From Enoplolaimus lenunculus (Eukaryota > Nematoda > Enoplea > Enoplida > Thoracostomopsidae): a stretch of 64,000 bases of DNA. A model generated the notes under the pieces. The model had not been told where the DNA came from. It made no database searches and worked only from the letters and a program-made list of their open reading frames with translations. Location of the stretch: assembly GCA_030248215.1 (NCBI GenBank), contig JASANG010001247.1:124001-188000 (forward strand). The letters are read 5' to 3'. Below, piece by piece: positions 23,736 through 36,335 of this stretch. Position 1 is the stretch's first letter; the number at the start of each line of letters is the position of its first letter. Both the position numbers and the translations under genes were made by a program.

Positions 23736-24129
23736 TCCCAAACGTAAACTATAAGAAGTTATATTAACCTGAGTGCTTTATCGGTGATCACATTTGATAT
23801 ATGGTTTGCCTAAAAATAGCACATACTTGTATGAACTGGATGAATGCCAAAATTAATACGTACCGTAAACGTAACTTTTCATTAATTAATGAGTAGCAGT
23901 TGCGCCAATTGCAGCTGACATAAGCTCATAACGAGCGCAACGACGCCATCAAAAATACTGATAAAACTCGGAATTTTCCTCTTAACACAGCAGCTATGTA
24001 GCTGCGTGTTGTACCGCAGTCCATTGCAATCTTTAGTCTCTTAAATAAAAATTAGCAGTAAGAAAAACTTTATAACCGGGCAGCTTGTGGTGACATGTTT
24101 TGTCCCTATTAGACTATTGGGTAACATTT

Positions 24130-24700
24130 TGTCTGCTTATAGACCCGGTATCGTATTCAAAAATTCTATTTGTCTGCTATTAACATGTGTGGGTCATCTT
24201 TTGCACTTTATTATTATATGATATTCGAGGTATTGTCTGCGAATATCATATGATATATTTTCCAATGTCTGCATACTTGAGATAATATAACCAAATTATC
24301 CTGTTGAATATCATATGATACTAGAATCCGAAATATAAATTTTTGAATTTTGAAGCTGTGGTTCTAAGCGATTTTGTATCGGAACAGATTTAAAGACGTG
24401 TATTTGGCATGTAAAGTACATTTGTGCCTCTACCGTCCAACTTTCCATTCATTTATTAGTACCCAAAGGTTACACTGTCCCGCTGAATATCATATGATAT
24501 TCGTTGAAATTTTGGAATATCATATGATATTCGCATAAATGTCCCACAGTGTCACGTGACATGCCGTCCCTTGTACACATTGATCATTTGAGAGCTGTGG
24601 TTTGTAAACTAATGTCATCAGACATTCGAATTTTGTCTGTTGATCCGATATAAGAGCTCAAATTTTAACGTTGACGTCAATCAACATGAAACAAACCGTG
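24130..24700. repeat. Repeat with GAATATCATATGATATTC palindromes, copy 1
   Basis: Perfect 18-bp palindrome at about 24486 and 24512, near-copies at about 24232 and 24306. The right half (ACGTTGACGTC) is shared with the copies at 32060 and 38260. Confidence 0.72.
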
Positions 24701-24869
24701 TCCCGCCTGCCCCGGTTATAACGGGAACCCTGCATAAAAGGATGAATTCTAAAGGGGGGGGAATTTATATGTGGGCCAATGTACAGCACAGGGGCTTCCA
24801 GTTTTCCACGTTGGAAAACTTATAACCAGGAGTGCAGCGCAGCCACTCCTGTATGACGGCTAAATTTTC

Positions 24870-27357
24870 CGCTGATTTGGTAGGAAAATTAAAAAAGTTT
24901 AATGCCTAGATTTTACCCTGGGTTGGTAGGGAAATCTGAAGCATAGCTTTTGGTTGGAAAACGGGAAAAGTGGAAAATTTTAATGCCTAGATTTTTACGC
25001 TGGGTTGGTAGGGAAATCTGAAGCATAGGTTTTGGTAGGAAAACGGGAAAAGTGGAAAATTCTAATGCCTAGATTTTTATTCTGGGTTGGTAGGGAAAAT
25101 CTGAAGCACAGGTTTTGGTTGGAAAACGGGAAAAGTGGAAAATTCTAATGCCTAGATTTTTACCCTGGATTGGTAGGGAAAATTTGAAGCATAGGTTTTG
25201 GTTGGAAAACAGGAAAAGTGGAAAATTGAAATGCCTAGATACTTTCTTGGTTTGTAAGAGAAATCTAAAGCGATGGTTGGAAAACGGGAAAAGTGGAAAA
25301 GTGGGACATTCAAGCGTAGGGCATAGGTTTTGGTTGGAAAACGGGAAAGGTGGAAAATTCTAATGCCTAGATTTTTTCGCTGGGTTGGTAGGGAAAATCT
25401 TAAGCAAAGGTTTCCGTTGGAAAACGGGAAAAGTGGAAAATTCTAATGCCTGGATTTTTTCGCTGGGTTGGTAGGGAAAACCTGAAGCAAAGGTTTCGGT
25501 TGGAAAACGGAAAAGTGGAAAGTTCAAGCGTAAGGCATAGGTTTTGGCTGGAAAACGGGAAAAGTGGAAAATTTAAAGGCCTGGATATACCTTAGGTTGG
25601 TAGGGATAATATGAAGCATAGGTTTTGGTTGGAAAATGGGAAAAGTGGAAAATTTAAAGGCCTAGATTTACCTTAGGTTGGTAGAAAAAATCTGAAGCAT
25701 ATGTTTTGGTTGGAAAACGGGAAAAGTTGAAAATTTAAAGGCCTAGATTTACCTTAGGTTGGTAAGGAAAATCTGAAGCATAGGTTTTGGTTGGAAAACG
25801 GGAAAAGTGGAAAATTTAAAGGCCTAGATTTACCTTAGGTTGGTAGGGAAAATCTGAAGCATAGGTTTTGGTTGGAAAACGGGGAAAGTGAAAAATTTAA
25901 AGGCCTAGATTTACCTTCGGTTGGTAGGGAAAATCTAAAGCATTGGTTTTGGTTGGAAAATGGGAAAAGTGGAAAATTTAAAGACCTAGATTTTTATCCT
26001 GGTTTGGTAGGGAAAACCTGAAGCAAACGTTTCGGTTGGAAAACGGGAAAAGTGGAAAATTCTAATGCCTAGATTTTTTCGCTGGGTTGGTAGGAAAAAC
26101 CTGAAGCAAAGGTTTCGGTTGGAAAACGGGAAAAGTGGAAAATTCAAGCGTAAGGTATAGTTTTTGGTTGGAAAACGGGAAAGTTGAAAATTTAAAGGCC
26201 TAGATTTACCTTAGGTTGGTAGGGAAAATATGAAGCATAGGTTTTGGTTGGAAAATGGGAAAAGTGGAAAATTTAAAGGCCTAGATTTACCTTAGGTTGG
26301 TAGGGAAAATATGAAGCATAGGTTTTGGTTGGAAAATGGGAAAAGTGGAAAATTTAAAGGCCTAGATTTACCTTAGGTTGGTAGGGAAAATATGAAGCAT
26401 AGGTTTTGGTTGGAAAATTGGAAAAGTGGAAAATTTAAAGGCCTAGATTTACCTTAGGTTGGTAGGGAAAATCTGAAGCATAGGTTTTGGTTGGAAAACG
26501 GGAAAAGTGGAAAATTTAAAGGACTAGATTTACCTTAGGTTGGTAGGGAAAATATGAAGCATAGGTTTTGGTTGGAAAATTGGAAAAGTGGAAAATTGAA
26601 AGGCCTAGATTTACCTTAGGTTGGTAGGGAAAACCTGAAGCATAGGTTTTGGTTGGAAAACGGGAAAAGTGGAAAATTTAAAGGACTAAATTTACCTTAG
26701 GTTGGTAGAGAAAATCTGAAGCATAGGTTTTGGTTGGAAAACGGGAAAAGTGGAAAATTTAAAGGCCTTGATTTACCTTAGGTTGGTAGGGAAAATATGA
26801 AGCACAGGTTTTGGTTGGAAAACGGGAAAAGTGGAAAATTCTAATGCCTAGATTTTATCCTGGGTTGATAGAGAAAATTTGAAGCATAGGTTTTGGTTGG
26901 AAAACAGGAAAAGTGGAAAATTTAAAGGCCTTGATTTACCTTAGGTTGGTAGGGAAAATATGAAGCACAGGTTTTGGTTGGGAAACGGGAAAAGTGGAAA
27001 ATTCTAATGCCTAGATTTTTATCCTGGGTTGATAGAGAAAATTTGAAGCATAGGTTTTGGTTGGAAAACAGGAAAAGTGGAAAATTTAAAGGCCTAGATT
27101 TACCTGAGGTTGGTAGGGAAAATATGAAGCATAGGTTTTGGTTGGAAAATGGGAAAAGTGGAAAATTTAAAGGCCTGGATTTACCTTAGGTTGGTAGGGA
27201 AAATATGAAGCATAGGTTTTGGTTGGAAAACGGGAAAAGTGGAAAATTTAAAAGCCTAGATTCATCTTAGGTTGGTAGGGAAAATATGAAGCATAGGTTT
27301 TTTGTTGAAAAATGGGAAAAGTGGAAAATTTAAACGCCTACATTTACCCTGGGTTGG
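24870..27357 (+). repeat. Left arm: tandem array of an ~81-bp unit, about 31 copies
   Basis: Unit pieces: GGTTGGTAGGGAAAAT, GAAGCATAGGTTTTGGTTGG, AAAACGGGAAAAGTGGAAAA. Two unit types alternate in blocks: one with TCTAATGCCTAGATTTTT, one with TTTAAAGGCCTAGATTTACC. Short units and one hybrid (near 25300 and 26140) indicate unequal exchange. Confidence 0.95.
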
Positions 27358-27879
27358 AAGTCAGCGACGACCAAATTTGATATATTTATGTTTCCTCGGC
27401 TTTCCGGCCATAGCCAACAACATCTTTAAAACAAATTAAAACTTTTTTTACAACCTTAAGGCGTCACTCAAAGCGTCGACTTTGTTAACAGACGTATGTT
27501 CTGATAATACTGGGCCACTCGGTGGTATCTTGTTTTGACCAATTTTGTGCTGGGACTATCAAAATCTGATATATTTAAAAGTCATGTATTATTTCGGGTA
27601 AATGCTCTGCTCATTTAGGTTTAACTGTGTAAAGTAGATTTTGTTCATTGCACTGTTCCGCTCCGCGGTTTCTTGTTTTGACCAGTGTCGAAATATATTG
27701 CCTGTTAGTTTGTAGGATGCAGCCGGAGGTGAAAAATGCCAGATCCGGAGCCGGAAGTGAACAAAAGTAGCCGGAACCGGAGATGATGCCGCAGATGAGG
27801 TGAAATCAGGTCGTTGAAATGATATTTAACCTGTTAATTTTAGCAAATATCTGCTATGTGTTGTTAAATCGTTCCATTG
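27358..27879. other. Loop of the foldback element
   Basis: Non-repeated 520 bases with GCCGGA/CCGGAG-rich sequence near 27720-27800, similar to a patch at 45420-45560. No ORF of note. Confidence 0.6.
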
Positions 27880-28860
27880 GAATTTTCTACTTTTCCCATT
27901 TTCCAAACAAAACCTATGCTTTAGATTTTCCTTAGGCGTTTAAATTTTCCAATTTTCCCGTTTTCCAACCAAAACCTATGCTTCAAATTTTCCCTACCAA
28001 CCCAGGAATAATGTAAGCTTTTAAAATTTCCACTTTTCCCGTTTTCCAAACAAACTTTTACACTACAAATTTTCCCTACCAACCAAGGGAAAAACAAGGT
28101 GTTCAAATTTTCCACTTTTCCCGTTTTCCAAACAAACTTTTACACTATATACAGATTTTCCCTACCAACCAAGGGAAAATCAAAGCGTTTAAATTTTCCA
28201 CTTTTCCCGTTTTCCAACCAAAACCTGTGCTTCAAGTTTTCCCTACCAACCCAGGAATAATGTAAGCTTTTAAATTTTCCACTTTTCCCGTTTTCCAAAC
28301 AAACTTTTACACTACAAATTTTCCCTACCAACCAAGGGAAAAACAAGGTGTTCAAATTTTCCACTTTTCCCGTTTTCCAAACAAACTTTTACACTATATA
28401 TAGATTTTCCCTACCAACCAAGGGAAAATCAAAGCGTTTAAATTTTCCACTTTTCCCGTTTTCCAACCAAAACCTATGCTTCAAATTTTCCCTACCAACC
28501 CAGGAATAATGTAAGCTTTTAAAATTTCCACTTTTCCCGTTTTCCAAACAAACTTTTACACTACAAATTTTCCCTACCAACCAAGGGAAAACAAGGTGTT
28601 CAAATTTTCCACTTTTCCCGTTTTTCAAACAAACTTTTACACTATATACAGATTTTCCCTACCAACCAAGGGAAAATCAAAGCGTTTAAATTTTCCACTT
28701 TTCCCGTTTTCCAACCAAAACCTATGCTTCAAGTTTTCCCTACCAACCCAGGAATAATGTAAGCTTTTAAATTTTCCACTTTTCCCGTTTTCCAAACAAA
28801 CTTTACACTACAGATTTTCCCTAGCGAACCAGGAAATATGCAGGCTTATGAATTTTCCAC
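27880..28860 (-). repeat. Right arm: inverse array with a three-unit higher-order repeat
   Basis: About 12 units of the same minisatellite in inverse orientation. Three distinct monomers recur as a block with a period near 249 bases (compare 27921, 28140 and 28389). This higher-order pattern is absent from the left arm. Confidence 0.92.
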
Positions 28861-29011
28861 TTTTATACAGCAAAACCTATGCCCGCGATTTTTCCTACCA
28901 ACCAGTGAAAAATCAGGTCGTCATACAGGAGTGGCTGCGATGCACTCCTGGTCGTAAGTTTTCCACCCTGGAAAAGTGGAAGCCCCTGATCTATACATGG
29001 GCCTATATGTG

Positions 29012-31228
29012 CGACACAGGCCACTTTGTAGTTTTGACCAATTTCATGGTTAATCTTAGCCGACAATGCTCATGTCGCACATTAAACATATTCATTGATA
29101 AAAAGTTGCTTCTATATTACTTTATTTTGTTGACTTTCCCAAATTCTATGCTGCAGGATATTTTTTGTATTGTTCCTATATTTGCCGACACAGAAAAAGT
29201 ATTAATGCTAATATTGAATGATATCAACTTGTTGGTCGCAGTAGGTTATCCAAAGCTACGGCGGGCCACTTTACTTTTTTATATAAAATTTTAAATTCAA
29301 TATTAACAAAATTATCGGACTTTAAAAATTGTGGGCGGCCGCCCTTTGTCTTCCCTCGACTGCTGCACCACAGTTTTGCATATAGACTGACGCATGTAGC
29401 TGGGGCTATGGGAGGCAAACACGGAATGAATCAAAAGCGCGTTGCGTTTTGTCCGCACCACCAAACTATGAAAATTGAAGCCATGCAAAATTTACTTTGG
29501 TTTCAGGTATATTATATTTTGTATGTTTTATAGTTGTATTTGTTTCTAGTAGCATTTAATACTTAAAATCTTATTGCCATCAGGTTAGCCTAAAACGCAA
29601 AACTCGCTATAGTACATTTTAATCGAAAATAGTTTTCGGTTACTTACTGACATGTTGTCCCAACAGGGGCGTCCATGTTTCTGCTGGGTCTGTAAAAGAA
29701 TAGGTTTACATTCTAGATTACATTTTTTGCTTAGGCTTAGGAACACACTTTCGCAACGCTTTAAGAATATGCTTACTGTTACGACTCTTAGTAAATTTTG
29801 GCATAAGGAAACATGATTTATGTATACCTAAAACGTACGCAAATCTCCATCTAATGCAGCAATGTAGATCCAGGCGTTTTGGATCTCATGGCCAATTTTT
29901 TATATCCTCAAGTAAGCTTTGAGGTTAAGGTTGTGGAAGAAAGACATTTTGGTGGAAGCGTGTACAATAGGCCTACGTTAAGGGGATCATTGTACAAGAC
30001 CTTCAACTATAATAATTTGTCCGTGAGATCTTGCTTTTCTAGCAGTAGCAGCAGGTATCTAAAGTTTTTCAAACATACCAAAATTGTTTTACAGTAGCCG
30101 ACTGAAAGAAACAACATCCTTTTCTGTGGCGCTAACCATAACTTTAAAAGCAGGTTCTAAAGGCGACATGCCTTGCAGGCCTCCAAATAAAGGTTTGATG
30201 GAATAACACGAGTAAAGAATATGTTTCGCCAATAAAACAATTTCATGAAACACTTGTCACAGGCCCCTTGAAGGCGCAGGACCGTAAGGAACGGCTTCAC
30301 TAGCCTTCGTTATGATCAGTGCCTGCAACTTTACCTTATAGTGTTAAATAGGCTGAACATCTGTTCATTCAGCTTACGCAATTATAACACGGAAATACTT
30401 TATAGTTTGTGTTTCTAAATGCTGAGCTTCCTAGTTTCTATATTGCAATAAAGCCACAACTGGTCATATAATTTGTTAAAAATATCGCGCAAAACTTTTT
30501 TGAAATTTGAACTTTTACAACAATGAGAGTAACAGTCGTAATTATTTTATTCACAATATTTAAAACTAAATGTATACACGCAGCCACGATTTGATTTCAG
30601 TGAAATTTTTTGCGACGGAGTGTATAGCGAGAGTGAAAATTTTTCTGATCTCTGCAGGCTAATATTCTACAGTCTGTAAAATTTTTGTTTTGCGAGCCTT
30701 TTTAAACAGACATATCCCAAATGCCAACCTTGTTCACTCCCCCAGAAAGCAACACCGGTAAAAATTGTTCCACAATGTATGGCATCAAATTTCCACAAAC
30801 AATATTCACCCTTTTTAAAGCAACAGCGACCAGAGTTTCAACGGGGACAAGGTTTAGTTAGAATTGAGGCAGAATTCAATATGCTGTCGGTATTAAACTT
30901 TTTGAAATTCGTTGGAAGCTTCAGAGCTTGTCATGCGATTCAAAAACAAGATTCGGGATATGATCGAAGTTTACATGCTACTGATGTCAAGCGGAAGCTC
31001 TAAAACTACACCGCATACTATCTCAGTTAGAATTGTATCACAAAGAATCATATGTACTAACATAAATATACAATTCTACAGCGGGAGACTTAAAAGACAG
31101 AAATTCCATATAAATCTAAGTCATGTCTACTACGCCAGTTATCACAAAAGCGTACAAACCATATTGATTTTAGTGTCTGCCCGCTCCGCGACACTGGCAG
31201 GACTGGCTGCAATAGAGACTGAGAACCT
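29012..31228. other. No convincing gene
   Basis: Apart from the MITE remnant at 29652, no element is clear. Short ATG-initiated ORFs at 29879-30097 and 30779-31003 lack domains. Confidence 0.45.
29652..29790. mobile_element. MITE family 2 copy, degraded
   Basis: Carries the family 2 subterminal AACAGGGGCGTCCATGTTTC and the internal AACACACTTTCGCAACGCTT, with only a few TTAGGC units left; its right end fades out. Confidence 0.65.
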
Positions 31229-31393
31229 GGCCAATGTTACTTTTAGGAGCGAAACAAGCCTAGGCGGAGCAAAAATGTGTTCACAGGCCTAAGCCTAAGC
31301 TTAACCCTAAGCAACAAAGTTTAATCTGGAATCTAAACATGCTCTGTTACAGACCCAGTAAAAACCTGGACGCCCCTTAAAGTAACATGGGCC
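31229..31393. mobile_element. MITE family 2 copy
   Basis: Begins GGCCAATGTTACTTTTAGG and ends with the inverse of GGCCCATGTTACTTTAAGGG. Flanks GAGAACCT and GTTAACCT agree at 6 of 8 positions, as for an aged 8-bp duplication. Core of CCTAAG hexamers. Confidence 0.8.
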
Positions 31394-32059
31394 GTTAACC
31401 TTAAGCATAGGCGTAGACTTAGGAATATGCTTAGGAATAGGCTTAGTTTTACGCTTAAGCTAAGGTTTAGGCATTGCCTTTTTAGGCTGTGCTGGTACCT
31501 ATAATTAATGTGGACAATAGGTACTTGGCTGACTTCTCCAATACGAATACACAACTATTCGATGTAGATATTAAATTTTAATTAATTCACCGTTCACAAT
31601 TTACCAATGTCATTTCGCAAAACCATATTTAATCGCGCCATACGCCCGGTCGCTTTCTTTGATCTTTTTTCAGATTTCGCCATTTTTCATGACGGTTGCT
31701 TTGAACATCGAATTCGGAACATCTGTGCAATTGAACAAATCACCTACACGGTAACAGTGATGTCTGGTGCAACAGTTGATGCAGAGTATCGTAGCGGATT
31801 ACAAATTATTTAATGCAAAATCGCGTTGGCTTTTTGTTCGCTCCGTGTGCGAAGTATTTTTTTAAACTACTCTGCATGTCTCTTCGTTCTTAGATGTCTG
31901 CCAAAAATCGCATTCTTTCCTGAATTTGATGGCCGCTCAATTTTCTGGTTAACTTCTGCGATGCTGTTAAACACTGATAAAATAGTTCCCGCGTCCTCCC
32001 TGCAAAGCATATCTGTGTCACTTTTGTCCAAATTGTTATTCTTTCATATCTATATATGC

Positions 32060-32310
32060 AACCGAACATTACACTCTCCCGCTGAATATCATATGATACT
32101 CGTTGTAATTTTGGAATATCATTATATTTGTATTAATGCACTTTCAGTATTAAGTGACATGCTGGCTCTTGTACAGATTGAAAAACTGAGAACGGTGGTT
32201 TATAAGTTAATGAAACATGATTTCAAGTTTTGCCTGTTCACATGATATGCGAACCCGAATTTCAACGTTGACGTCGAATCAGCATTGAGCAAATCGTGAA
32301 TTGCCTGCCA
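32060..32310. repeat. Palindrome-bearing repeat, copy 2
   Basis: CCCGCTGAATATCATATGAT followed by TTTTGGAATATCAT and the same order of segments as 24478-24700, including TTTCAACGTTGACGTCGAAT. Confidence 0.72.
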
Positions 32311-33807
32311 CGCACAGGTGTGTCAAACAATTGGAAACCTATCATTTCGCGTAGAGGGGAGAATTTATACAAAGACATTTGCAATCGCAGCGCGTATGCA
32401 TGAATTGCAACTTCCAAGTTTTTGCCAACTTTTTCTAATTGCAGTTTATAATGAAAGTTAAGCGGAATGGTTTAAGACCAATGTAAAGTAACATCATACA
32501 TAGTTTGCGTAGACCAGATTTGGCTTGTTTTCTAAATGTTTTGATTCCATAATTATCAACCCCGCCGCCCCCTCCCCGCAATATGTGTTTTCCTAGTCGC
32601 ATTATTTTTTGTCTAACATCTCAATATTCAAAAGTAAGCAATGAATCAACGATATTTTTCATATTAATAACAAAATTAAATAATTTAACTTACCAAGTTC
32701 GGCACAGGTCTGACAAAAGTCTAAGATATATACCTATTGCATTTCGAATAAATTGCTGGTCTGTTAAAGTAAATCTTAGGGTCAATTGTAAAGTTTTCTA
32801 ATTATACCATTTTATTGCTTCCTCCGACTGTTAATGACCGCGGCACACGCTTGTAGTGGTGTGGCAGCCAACGTTTTTGCTTTGAATGTCATAAGTTTTA
32901 TAGTTTTTAAATGTTTTTTGTCAAAAAGTAGTGTAGTAACTAGGTTTTATGCGAATCCTAAGAGTAAGTAGAACATTGGTCTTTTCTTTAGTTTTTGTAA
33001 CCACTGTCAGTAGTTTTCCGAAGTTTTGCAAGTTTCCGGTTTTGTTGTTAAAAACGGTGTTTATTTCGCAGAGACAATAAAAGCAAACAGTTGGTAAAGT
33101 GTTGATGGTACGAAATTTTTGCCAAAACATTGTACGAACCTTTAAATCGTTATTAAAATAGTCGTCCTATTTAACAATATAGATAACGCTCCTCCAATGA
33201 AGTCAGATGTCTAAACAATGGCATCTGCTGGCTAGCTGGCCACAAACTTTTAGGCTTGTGTTTGGCAAAACATCTGCTAACATGATTTGTAGTTTTATTG
33301 CTTTATGAAATTAATTACAATTATCGTTCAAAATAGAGATGTTACACCTTTCAGAATGTCGGATCAACCAACAAGAATCACATTAATTTGTACAATATAT
33401 CCAGAATTCATTTTAAGATCAAAGAAGTTGACTTTATCAGCAAAAACGTCGTAATTAAAATTAACGCCTTTTGAAGAAGCAAAAATTAAGCCTGCCGCCA
33501 ATTCAACTTTATCAAACAACAAGAATAACATCTGGTATATCCAATGAAACAGACAATACGAATCCTAGCAAATCATCACCTCTGAAACGTGAGCGAAATA
33601 CGTTTGTTAAATATTCTTTTTTCCTATGTTTCTACCATTTCGGAAAAACAAAAAAACACCTAAAATCGTTTTAGTATTGGTTTTTCCCAACATCAACTTT
33701 GGCTACAATATACATTGCGTTTTGACGTATGGACAATTTAAATGATTTAGCCTACTAATTACCTTTGAAATATTTCGTACCCGTTTGTTCCACGAGACTC
33801 CCTGACA
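32311..33807. other. No gene seen
   Basis: A+T-rich; a 67-codon frame at 33471-33674 (TTRITSGISNETDNTN) looks slightly protein-like but has no ATG context or splice support. Confidence 0.45.
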
Positions 33808-33903
33808 CACCCGCGAAGCCAGCTCATCTTGCTAAGGGTGCTAAAAAATTTTTCAGTAGAGGCATACAAAGGTTTTCGATCACTTACAAACAAGGTTGAC
33901 CAG
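33808..33903. repeat. Dispersed repeat (AGCCAGCTCACCTTGCT), copy 3
   Basis: AAGCCAGCTCATCTTGCTAA, AAAAAATTTTTCAG, TTTTCGATCACTTACAAACA; it ends directly at the pearl-like element, which may have inserted into it. Confidence 0.65.
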
Positions 33904-34789
33904 TCGTAGTGGGACTACATTTATTGAGCGAAGCTCGAACACACGTAAGTAATTAAGGTAATATGCAAATTATCTACTAGCTAACTATTCGATAATCGCC
34001 TTTAAAGGTTTGTAGACAATTTATTCAGATTTCTCGCACCTGAAAACCCTTTAGTGCTCAAATTATATTGCTTTTAACCTTAATAATTATTGAAATAATT
34101 TAAAAAGTCCTAATTTAGGCTTGTAAACTATGCTAATATGCAAATTACCTGTTAGCTAGCTACTCAATCATTGGTTTTAGACGTTTGTAAACAATTTATT
34201 CAGGTTCCTCGCACCTAAAAACCCTTTAACGCTGAAATTATATTGCTTTTAACCTTAATAATTAAAGAAATAATTTAAAAAGTCCTAATTTTGCCTGGTA
34301 AATTAAGCTAATATGCAAATTAGCTATCAGCCTACTATTCAATTATCGGTTATGGAGGTTTGTAAACAATTTATTCAAATTTTTCGCACCTAAAAACCCT
34401 TTAGTGCTGAAATTATATTGCTTTTAACCTTAATAATTAGTGAAATATTGTAAAAAGTCCTAATTTAGGCTTATAAACTATGCTAATATGCATATTATCT
34501 TTTAGCTAACTGCTCAATTATCCGTTTTGGAGATTTGTAAACAGTCTACGCAGATTCCTCGCACCCAAAAACCCTTTAATGCTAAAATTAGATGGCTTCT
34601 AACTGTAATAATTAGTGAAATATTGTGGAAAGTCCTAATTTAGGCATAATTAATTATGCAAATTAGCCTGTAGCTAATAAACGGCTTAAAATTTTCAAAC
34701 CCTAATGCGAGGTTAACACCCCAGGATAACGGGCTTTCAAACAAAAAAAAGTTTGTCAAAATCGGTTCAACTGTTCTTGAGATTCTTTT

Positions 34790-34952
34790 CGGACGGACAG
34801 ACGGACAGACGGACAGACGGACAGACGGACAGACGGACAGACGGACAGACGGACAGACGGACAGACGGACAGACGGACAGACGGACAGACGGACAGACGG
34901 ACAGATGGACAGATGGACAGATGGACAAACGGACAGACGGACAGACGGACAT
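34790..34952. repeat. Microsatellite (GGACGGACA)n, array 1
   Basis: About 160 bases of GGACGGACA with some GGACAGATGGACA variants at the right. Open in several frames only because of its period; not coding. Confidence 0.97.
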
Positions 34953-35311
34953 CCACCTTTCGACCCCCAAGTACAAAACATAAAACGCTTCGCGAAACTC
35001 CGAGCTTCGCTGCAAATTATCTATTAGCTAACTGCTCAATTATCGGGTTTGGAGGTTTGTAAACAGTCTACGCAGATTCCTCGCACCCAAAAACCCTTTA
35101 ATGCAAAAATTAGATTGCTTCTAACTGTAATAATTAGTGAAATATTGTGGAAAGTCCTAATTTAGGCATAATTAATTATGCAAATTAGCCTGTAGCTAAT
35201 AAACGGCTTAAAATTTTCAAACCCCAATGCGAGGTTAACACCCCAGGATAATGGGCTTTCAAACAAAAAAAGTTTGTCAACATCGGTTCAACTGTTCTTG
35301 AGATTTCTTTC

Positions 35312-35695
35312 GGACGGACGGACGGACGGACGGACGGACGGACGGACGGACGGACGGACGGACGGACGGACGGACGGACGGACGGACGGACGGACGGACG
35401 GACGGACAGACGGACAGACGGACAGACGGACAGACGGACAGACGGACAGACGGACAGACGGACAGACGGACAGACGGACAGACGGACAGACGGACAGACG
35501 GACAGACGGACAGACGGACAGACGGACAGACGGACAGACGGACAGACGGACAGACGGACAGACGGACAGACGGACAGACGGACAGACGGACAGACGGACA
35601 GACGGACAGACGGACAGACGGACAGATGGACAGATGGACAGACGGACAGACGGACAGACGGACAGATGGACAGACGGACAGACGGACAGACGGAC
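35312..35695. repeat. Microsatellite (GGAC)n then (GGACGGACA)n, array 2
   Basis: A pure GGAC tract of about 95 bases is followed by nearly 290 bases of GGACAGAC-type repeats with GATGGACA variants. The long low-complexity ORFs on both strands (PSVRLSVC, TDGQTDRR) are artefacts. Confidence 0.97.
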
Positions 35696-36129
35696 ATCCA
35701 CCTTTCGACCCCCAACTACAAAACATAAAACGCTTCGCGAAACTCCGAGCTTCGCTCGGAGTTTCGCTTCGCTCAAAAATTTTCTTTGGGGACCAAAAAT
35801 TTTCCATTGTTCATATTAAACTACTTTTTAGTGCTGGTGAATTTAATAGAAAACAGCGCTGGAGGTAAATTTTTAGGTATAGTAACCTCAAAATTTACAG
35901 GCTATGACGCTATTTGTATGTATGGTTCCATCCGCCAGCATTAAATTGGTATGAATGCTTCCGTTGGTCACCGTAAAGATTAATCCAGTTGAAAATGTCG
36001 ATGTTAGCATGTTTTAGTGCAGTAAATTTTCTTTTTCTATGGTTAAGGTTAGTTAACCTATGCGTACACCTAGTAAATATTCGTTATTTGTATACACAAA
36101 ACAGCTAAAATGTGGCATTGTTTGCTAAA

Positions 36130-36335
36130 CATTTACTGTAGTGACACGAATAAGAGTGGGCACTGATATTTATTTGGCCTCTCCAGAGGGAACCACCTGT
36201 TATTTTGTTACGGACTGTTATTTATCTTTTACCCGCCCTCCGCCACCCTTCGTTGCTGATATATATTTGATACTGCAGCTATCCGTTGAATAAAACGTTT
36301 ATTTGTCTGGTATCAAAAGCTTGAGCGATAATGCT
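36130..36335. repeat. Dispersed repeat, copy 2 (TATTTGGCCTCT)
   Basis: Mate of 6637-6812, slightly longer, with an extra CCGCCCTCCGCCACCC stretch. Confidence 0.7.

Larger units (their letters stand above)
24774..29003. mobile_element. 4.2-kb foldback element with minisatellite arms and perfect 8-bp target duplication
   Basis: Terminal inverted repeats of about 90 bases: left starts GGCCAATGTACAGCACAGGG, right read inverse GGCCCATGTATAGATCAGGG, both followed by GGAAAAC-type sequence and CCAGGAGTGCA...CAGCCACTCCTG. TATATGTG occurs exactly at 24766-24773 and 29004-29011. Inside, the arms are inverted tandem arrays of an approximately 81-bp unit (24870-27357 and 27880-28860) around a 520-bp loop. 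The ORFs through it merely translate the repeat (GRENLKHRFWLENGKSGKF) and do not look like protein genes. The organisation is that of Drosophila Foldback-type elements; GGCC ends with 8-bp duplications would also fit a non-autonomous Merlin- or hAT-type element. No transposase. Confidence 0.9.
33912..35790 (+). mobile_element. pearl/DINE-like element, enlarged by internal duplication
   Basis: Starts CGTAGTGGGACTAC with GAGCGAAGCTCGAACACACG, has four ~175-bp core repeats (33960-34680), a GGACGGACA array, and a hairpin end. The last segment (final core repeat, tail, microsatellite, ACTCCGAGCTTCGC end) is present twice: about 34510-35010 and 35020-35780. Same family as 21590-22388. Confidence 0.65.

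Noticed and set aside
24870-28628. Repeated ORFs with GRENLKHRFWLENGKSGKF in the minisatellite arrays
   Set aside because: Unit length is a multiple of three only by chance in parts; frames break often, there are no flanking gene signals, and the arrays are arms of a foldback element.
30779-31292. Overlapping ORFs MASNFHKQYS... and the next frame
   Set aside because: No signal peptide, domain or convincing splice sites; the second overlaps a MITE.
34640-35819. Long ORFs on both strands (up to 181 codons) rich in SVCPSVRL or TDGQTDRR
   Set aside because: They translate the GGACGGACA microsatellite in several frames at once; no protein evidence.
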